A stretch of DNA of 49,395 nucleotides, from contig DWYL01000096.1 in assembly GCA_019118685.1 (NCBI GenBank), positions 1-49,395 of the forward strand. The letters run 5' to 3'. Positions 45,879 through 49,395 of this stretch are shown here, piece after piece; position 1 is the stretch's first letter; each line of letters opens with the position of its first letter. The notes beneath the pieces are model-generated. The model searched no databases. It was given only the letters and a program-made list of their open reading frames with translations, and was not told the origin of the DNA. Source of the DNA: Candidatus Blautia merdipullorum (GTDB taxonomy: Bacteria; Bacillota; Clostridia; Lachnospirales; Lachnospiraceae). The position numbers and the translations under genes were made by a program.

Positions 45879-47294
45879 TCAGCCATTTACCAGATTGTAT
45901 TCCTCAATGGACTTGTTAATGGTATCGGCCATGTTGGATACAGCTTCATCTACATCCACCTCGCCGTTTAACATACTCTCAATCTCAGATTCTACAGTAT
46001 CTCTTGCCTCAGAGAAGACGCTTAACAGTGCGCCTACATACTCCGGTGAAGAATCATGGAGCTGATCGATCGCTGTCTGGAACTGAGGATACTGAGCGAT
46101 GTTATCTTTGAATACCTGCTCTTCCTGAGCTGCAACAGTTACAGGGAAGTATCCGGTCTGTGCGTTCCAGTAAGCCTGAGATTCCGGAGAGATCAGGAAT
46201 TTTACAAACTCCCAGGTAGCTCTTAACTTCTTAGGATCGTTGTTGTTCAGGGCCCACAGAGAAGCGCCTCCGATGGATACGCCGCCCTGGTCCTCATCTG
46301 TAATAGATGGGAAGTAAGCAGTTCCCACTTCAAATCTTCCGTTTACGTCCTGAAGGATCTGTTTCAGAGAAGCTGTAGATCCAAGTGTAATTGCAGATGC
46401 TCCTGATGAGAAGTCTGCCAGACCTGCATCTCCGCCTCTTCCTACGATAGGAGCATATCCTTTATCGGAAAGAGATTTCCATGCATTCAGGATATTTGCT
46501 GCACCGCCGTTTTCATCAAATGCTACCGCTGTTGCAGCTGCTTCTCTTCCGTTGCCGTTGTTTGCATAGTCAAGACCCTGTTTGCCAAGGAACTGCTCGA
46601 AGAACCATCCGTAGATACCCAGAGAAATAACTTCGCTTGCGCCGCCTTCATTTAACAGTTGATCGCCGATAGCCTCAATGCCTTCCAGGCTGGTAGGAAT
46701 TTCTGTGATCCCTGCCTTCTCAAACATATCTACATTGTAGTACATCAGAGGAGTAGAGGAGTTAAAAGGCATGGAATAAAGCTGATCGTCAATGGTATAG
46801 TAAGCTGCCAGGTTTGGCTCGATCTGGGAAACATCATAATTATCCTGGTCGATCATCTCCTGCATGGGAATGATCCAGCCGGAATCGATCATGAATCTTG
46901 TACCGATCTCATATACCTGTACCAGATCTGCACCCATGTTTCCGATCTGGGCACTTCTCAGCTTGTTCAGGGCGTCATCATATTCCCCCTGATACTCAGA
47001 TACAACGGTGATTCCCAGTTCATTCTCTTCATTGAACCGGTTTACCAGCTCATCAATAGCCTGGCCGTTTACACCGCCCATAGAATGCCAGAAGGTGATC
47101 TCTGTACCGTCTACCTCATCGGCTGCTGCCATAGTCGCAGTACTGCTTTCTGCAGAATCTCCTCCTTCTGTAGACTCTGCGGCAGTATCGCTTGCTGCCT
47201 GCTGATCGGCAATGCTCTGTCCGCCGCCGCAGCCGGCAAGGACACCTACTGCCATAACGCCTGTCAATAATAATGAAACGATTTTTTTCTTCAT
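45879..47294 (-). CDS. Ugp-type ABC transporter substrate-binding lipoprotein
   Basis: A 471-residue extracellular solute-binding protein. The signal peptide ends in the lipobox LAGC, then a Ser/Ala/Glu-rich linker and a two-lobe binding fold (EITFWHSMGGVNGQAIDELV... PFNSSTPLMYYNVDMFEKAG), closest to UgpB-type proteins. The track's long N-terminus is spurious; AAGGAGA precedes the ATG at 47294. With the downstream GDPD, the likely ligand is glycerol-3-phosphate or a glycerophosphodiester, though an oligosaccharide is possible. Confidence 0.85.
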   Translation of the reverse strand: MKKKIVSLLLTGVMAVGVLAGCGGGQSIADQQAASDTAAESTEGGDSAESSTATMAAADEVDGTEITFWHSMGGVNGQAIDELVNRFNEENELGITVVSEYQGEYDDALNKLRSAQIGNMGADLVQVYEIGTRFMIDSGWIIPMQEMIDQDNYDVSQIEPNLAAYYTIDDQLYSMPFNSSTPLMYYNVDMFEKAGITEIPTSLEGIEAIGDQLLNEGGASEVISLGIYGWFFEQFLGKQGLDYANNGNGREAAATAVAFDENGGAANILNAWKSLSDKGYAPIVGRGGDAGLADFSSGASAITLGSTASLKQILQDVNGRFEVGTAYFPSITDEDQGGVSIGGASLWALNNNDPKKLRATWEFVKFLISPESQAYWNAQTGYFPVTVAAQEEQVFKDNIAQYPQFQTAIDQLHDSSPEYVGALLSVFSEARDTVESEIESMLNGEVDVDEAVSNMADTINKSIEEYNLVNG

Positions 47295-47320
47295 TCTTAC
47301 TCTCCTTTTCCTTTTATCAC

Positions 47321-48238
47321 TTAACCTTTTACCGCGCCGGAGAACATACCCCGGATCAGCTGTTTCTGTCCCACAATAAAGATTGCGATTGAGGGAATGA
47401 TAACCATTACCACACCTGCGATCATCATAGTGATGGACTGGGAATCCACACTGTTCAGCATACTGATACCGATCTGAACGGTTCTCATGTTGTTGGAACC
47501 GGTTACCAGCAGAGGCCACATGTACATATTCCAGGAATTAATGAAAGTATATACAGCCATGGCTCCGATGGCAGACTTTGTCAGAGGGATCAGGATCTTT
47601 GCAATAAATCTCAGATTGCTGCATCCGTCCAGCTTCGCTGATTCATACAGAGAAATGGGGAAGGACATATAAAACTGACGGAACAGGAAAATTCCCATTG
47701 CGGATGTCAGGTAAGGTACGATCAATACCGGATAAGTATCCAGCATTCCCAGATTACCTACTGTCAAATAGTTGGAAACTATGGTTGCCTCTCCGGGAAC
47801 CATCATAGTTGCCAGAACAATCATGAACAGCACATTTCTTCCTTTAAACTCCAGGAAGGAAAATGCAAATGCCGCCAGAGAGCAGGTAATGATCTGGGCT
47901 ATGGTAATACTGCCCGCCATAATAAAAGAGTTCAATACAAAGCGGAACAGCGGAATGGTGGTGAAAGCATCAATAAAGTTCTGTAAAGTGGGGTTCTTTG
48001 GAAACAGATTCAGCTCTGTTGTAAACAGTTCCCCGGAAGGCATAAACGCAATGCTGACAGCGTACAGCAGAGGCAGCAGGATCAGGATTGCAAACACGAT
48101 GTTGACAACCAAACGGCTCCCTGTGCGGATCCGCCTTTTGGTCAGCGCTTTTGCATTCATTTCCTGCTTCAGCGCCAGAAGCTGTTCTTTGCTGATGGTT
48201 TTCTGGCCCCTTAAGGCCATATTGCTTGACTGACTCAT
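47321..48238 (-). CDS. ABC transporter permease, UgpE-like
   Basis: A 305-residue inner-membrane permease with six hydrophobic segments and the cytoplasmic EAA loop ESAKLDGCSNLRFIAKILIP. It overlaps the other permease by 1 nt (TGATG), and AAAGGAG lies before the ATG at 48238. The track's TTG start one codon earlier is unlikely. Confidence 0.88.
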   Translation of the reverse strand: MSQSSNMALRGQKTISKEQLLALKQEMNAKALTKRRIRTGSRLVVNIVFAILILLPLLYAVSIAFMPSGELFTTELNLFPKNPTLQNFIDAFTTIPLFRFVLNSFIMAGSITIAQIITCSLAAFAFSFLEFKGRNVLFMIVLATMMVPGEATIVSNYLTVGNLGMLDTYPVLIVPYLTSAMGIFLFRQFYMSFPISLYESAKLDGCSNLRFIAKILIPLTKSAIGAMAVYTFINSWNMYMWPLLVTGSNNMRTVQIGISMLNSVDSQSITMMIAGVVMVIIPSIAIFIVGQKQLIRGMFSGAVKG

Positions 48239-49107
48239 CAATAGCTTACTCCTTTCTTCTCAAGTCGGAACATTACCAGTGTAACCAGCATGATAATGAT
48301 AAACAGGATTACAGACTGAGCTGCGGCGCTTCCGAAACGGTAGTTAAAGAAAGCGTCACGGTAAATGGAATACACGATAACATTGGTAGCTCCGTCCGGT
48401 CCTCCCTGGGTCAGGATATTGATCTGGCCAAAGGACTGGAATGCCTGGATAATATTTACAACCAGTGTATAGAACATGATGGGAGAAAGTCCCGGCAGAG
48501 TCAGGCTGAAGAATTGCTGTACACTGCTGGCTCCGTCTACGGAAGCTCTCTCGTAGATGGTCTCGTCAATGTTGCCCAGTCCTGCTGAGAAATACAGGAA
48601 GTTAATGCCGCTGTTCAGCCAGGCGGTCAGGATCGCCACACAGATCAGGGCGGTGTCGGGATCGTTCAGCCAGTTAATGTCCAGCCCCGTAAGTTTGTTC
48701 ACGATACCAACTGTGGGGTGGAGCATGATCTGGAAGATCATGGCTGCTGAGGTAGATGCGATGGCCATCGGCAGGGCATATGCAGTACTGAAAGCCCGGA
48801 TTCCCGGGAAAGCCTTGTTGCACAGAACCGCTGCGATCAGGCCCAGGAGCATGCCCCCGATAACTACGATCACAACAAAGATCAGAGTTACCTGTAAACT
48901 TTGTCTGAATGATTCAGAAGTAAGAAGGTCTATATAGTTCTGCATCCCCACAAAAATCTTAGCCTGTCCCATTCTGTCTGTCAGGAAAAGGCTGAGATAA
49001 ATGGTCTTGAAAAAGGGATAGAACAGGAATATGGCGAACACCAGCATACATGGGATCAGGTAGCAGTATGGGGTCCAGTTTATTTTTTTCTTTTTCCCTG
49101 TGTTCAT
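48238..49107 (-). CDS. ABC transporter permease, UgpA-like
   Basis: A 289-residue permease with six transmembrane segments and EAA loop ERASVDGASSVQQFFSLTLP. It overlaps the ATPase gene by 1 nt (TAATG). It pairs with the UgpE-like permease. Confidence 0.88.
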   Translation of the reverse strand: MNTGKKKKINWTPYCYLIPCMLVFAIFLFYPFFKTIYLSLFLTDRMGQAKIFVGMQNYIDLLTSESFRQSLQVTLIFVVIVVIGGMLLGLIAAVLCNKAFPGIRAFSTAYALPMAIASTSAAMIFQIMLHPTVGIVNKLTGLDINWLNDPDTALICVAILTAWLNSGINFLYFSAGLGNIDETIYERASVDGASSVQQFFSLTLPGLSPIMFYTLVVNIIQAFQSFGQINILTQGGPDGATNVIVYSIYRDAFFNYRFGSAAAQSVILFIIIMLVTLVMFRLEKKGVSY

Positions 49108-49395
49108 TACCGAATCTCCTCTCTGTAATAAATGTTTTCTTCTGTATCTTTATCAAAGATGTGGATCCTGTCCGTGTCAAAGTAAAAGTCCGCTTTCTCG
49201 CCGGTCTGGGTCTGATTCTCCGGGCTCAGTCTTACTGCATGGGTTTTGCCCTGGGCGTCAAAGTAAAGAATCACTTCAGCTCCCAGCATTTCTCTGGCGG
49301 AAACAGTTTCTTCCAGCCCCTGGGTGTCCATGTGGATGCCCCTTTCCTTTGCCTCTTTGTAATCATAGACGTCTTCCGGACGGATTCCCAGGACT
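49107..49395 (-). CDS. ABC transporter ATPase, C-terminal end only (UgpC/MsmK-like)
   Basis: Only the C-terminal ~95 residues are in the window. They read LGIRPEDVYDY and continue through a TOBE regulatory domain, as in UgpC/MalK-type ATPases. The true start lies to the right of the window; the track's internal ATG at 49331 is not the start. It is upstream of the two permeases and is the energising subunit of this importer. Confidence 0.85.
   Translation of the reverse strand, partial: VLGIRPEDVYDYKEAKERGIHMDTQGLEETVSAREMLGAEVILYFDAQGKTHAVRLSPENQTQTGEKADFYFDTDRIHIFDKDTEENIYYREEIR

Noticed and set aside
45879-47519. The 546-residue version of the solute-binding protein
   Set aside because: The first 75 residues overlap the permease gene and would bury the lipoprotein signal peptide inside the protein.

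Overview
This window looks like the chromosome of a low-to-mid GC Gram-positive anaerobe of the class Clostridia, most likely a gut Lachnospiraceae (Blautia-like). I infer this from the RNA polymerase and ribosomal protein sequences, the strong AGGAGG ribosome binding sites, the consensus TTGACA-N17-TATAAT promoters, the many glycoside hydrolases and the iron-type alcohol dehydrogenase. I cannot fix the species. There is no phage, insertion sequence, CRISPR array, tRNA or rRNA that I can support.

Region 1 (1-14,950, all on the minus strand) is the core gene-expression block, read right to left: rplJ-rplL behind an L10-type leader with an attenuator, then cstA, then rpoB-rpoC, a membrane-anchored GH3 hexosaminidase, and the str genes rpsL-rpsG-fusA (fusA is cut by the window edge). 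The order is unusual because rplK-rplA are missing upstream of rplJ, a cstA transporter separates rplJL from rpoBC, and a NagZ-like gene separates rpoBC from the str genes. Each block has its own promoter, and there are clear terminators after rplL, cstA and rpoC.

Region 2 (15,000-23,500) is carbohydrate use: a GH2 beta-mannosidase, a GH3 beta-glucosidase-type enzyme, a divergent AraC regulator, an alpha/beta-hydrolase esterase and an FGGY sugar kinase. The GH3 enzyme and the esterase appear to share a C-terminal helical appendage.

Region 3 (23,560-30,500) holds a MoxR AAA+ ATPase / VWA-metallopeptidase-like / small helical protein operon, a broken UbiD-like remnant, a structured intergenic repeat (copy A), a zinc-finger-less DnaJ, an iron alcohol dehydrogenase and a small lipoprotein.

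Region 4 (30,590-37,520) is a dlt-like surface-modification operon: membrane transglutaminase-like protein, Asp/Glu-type racemase, adenylation enzyme, carrier protein, MBOAT acyltransferase and a DltD-like SGNH protein with Cys in place of Ser. The racemase and the altered active-site residues suggest a substrate other than D-alanine. Copy B of the structured repeat lies just upstream.

Region 5 (37,680-49,395) has a heterodimeric ABC exporter with a MarR regulator and a likely operator, an arylamine N-acetyltransferase, an AGE-family sugar isomerase, a HAD phosphatase, a glycerophosphodiesterase, and an Ugp-type ABC importer whose ATPase gene is cut by the right edge.

The best candidate for something undescribed is the pair of ~155-162 bp structured repeats (27,132-27,293 and 37,527-37,679). 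They share a conserved core and differ in their outer stems, which still pair. The second best is the racemase-containing dlt-like operon.
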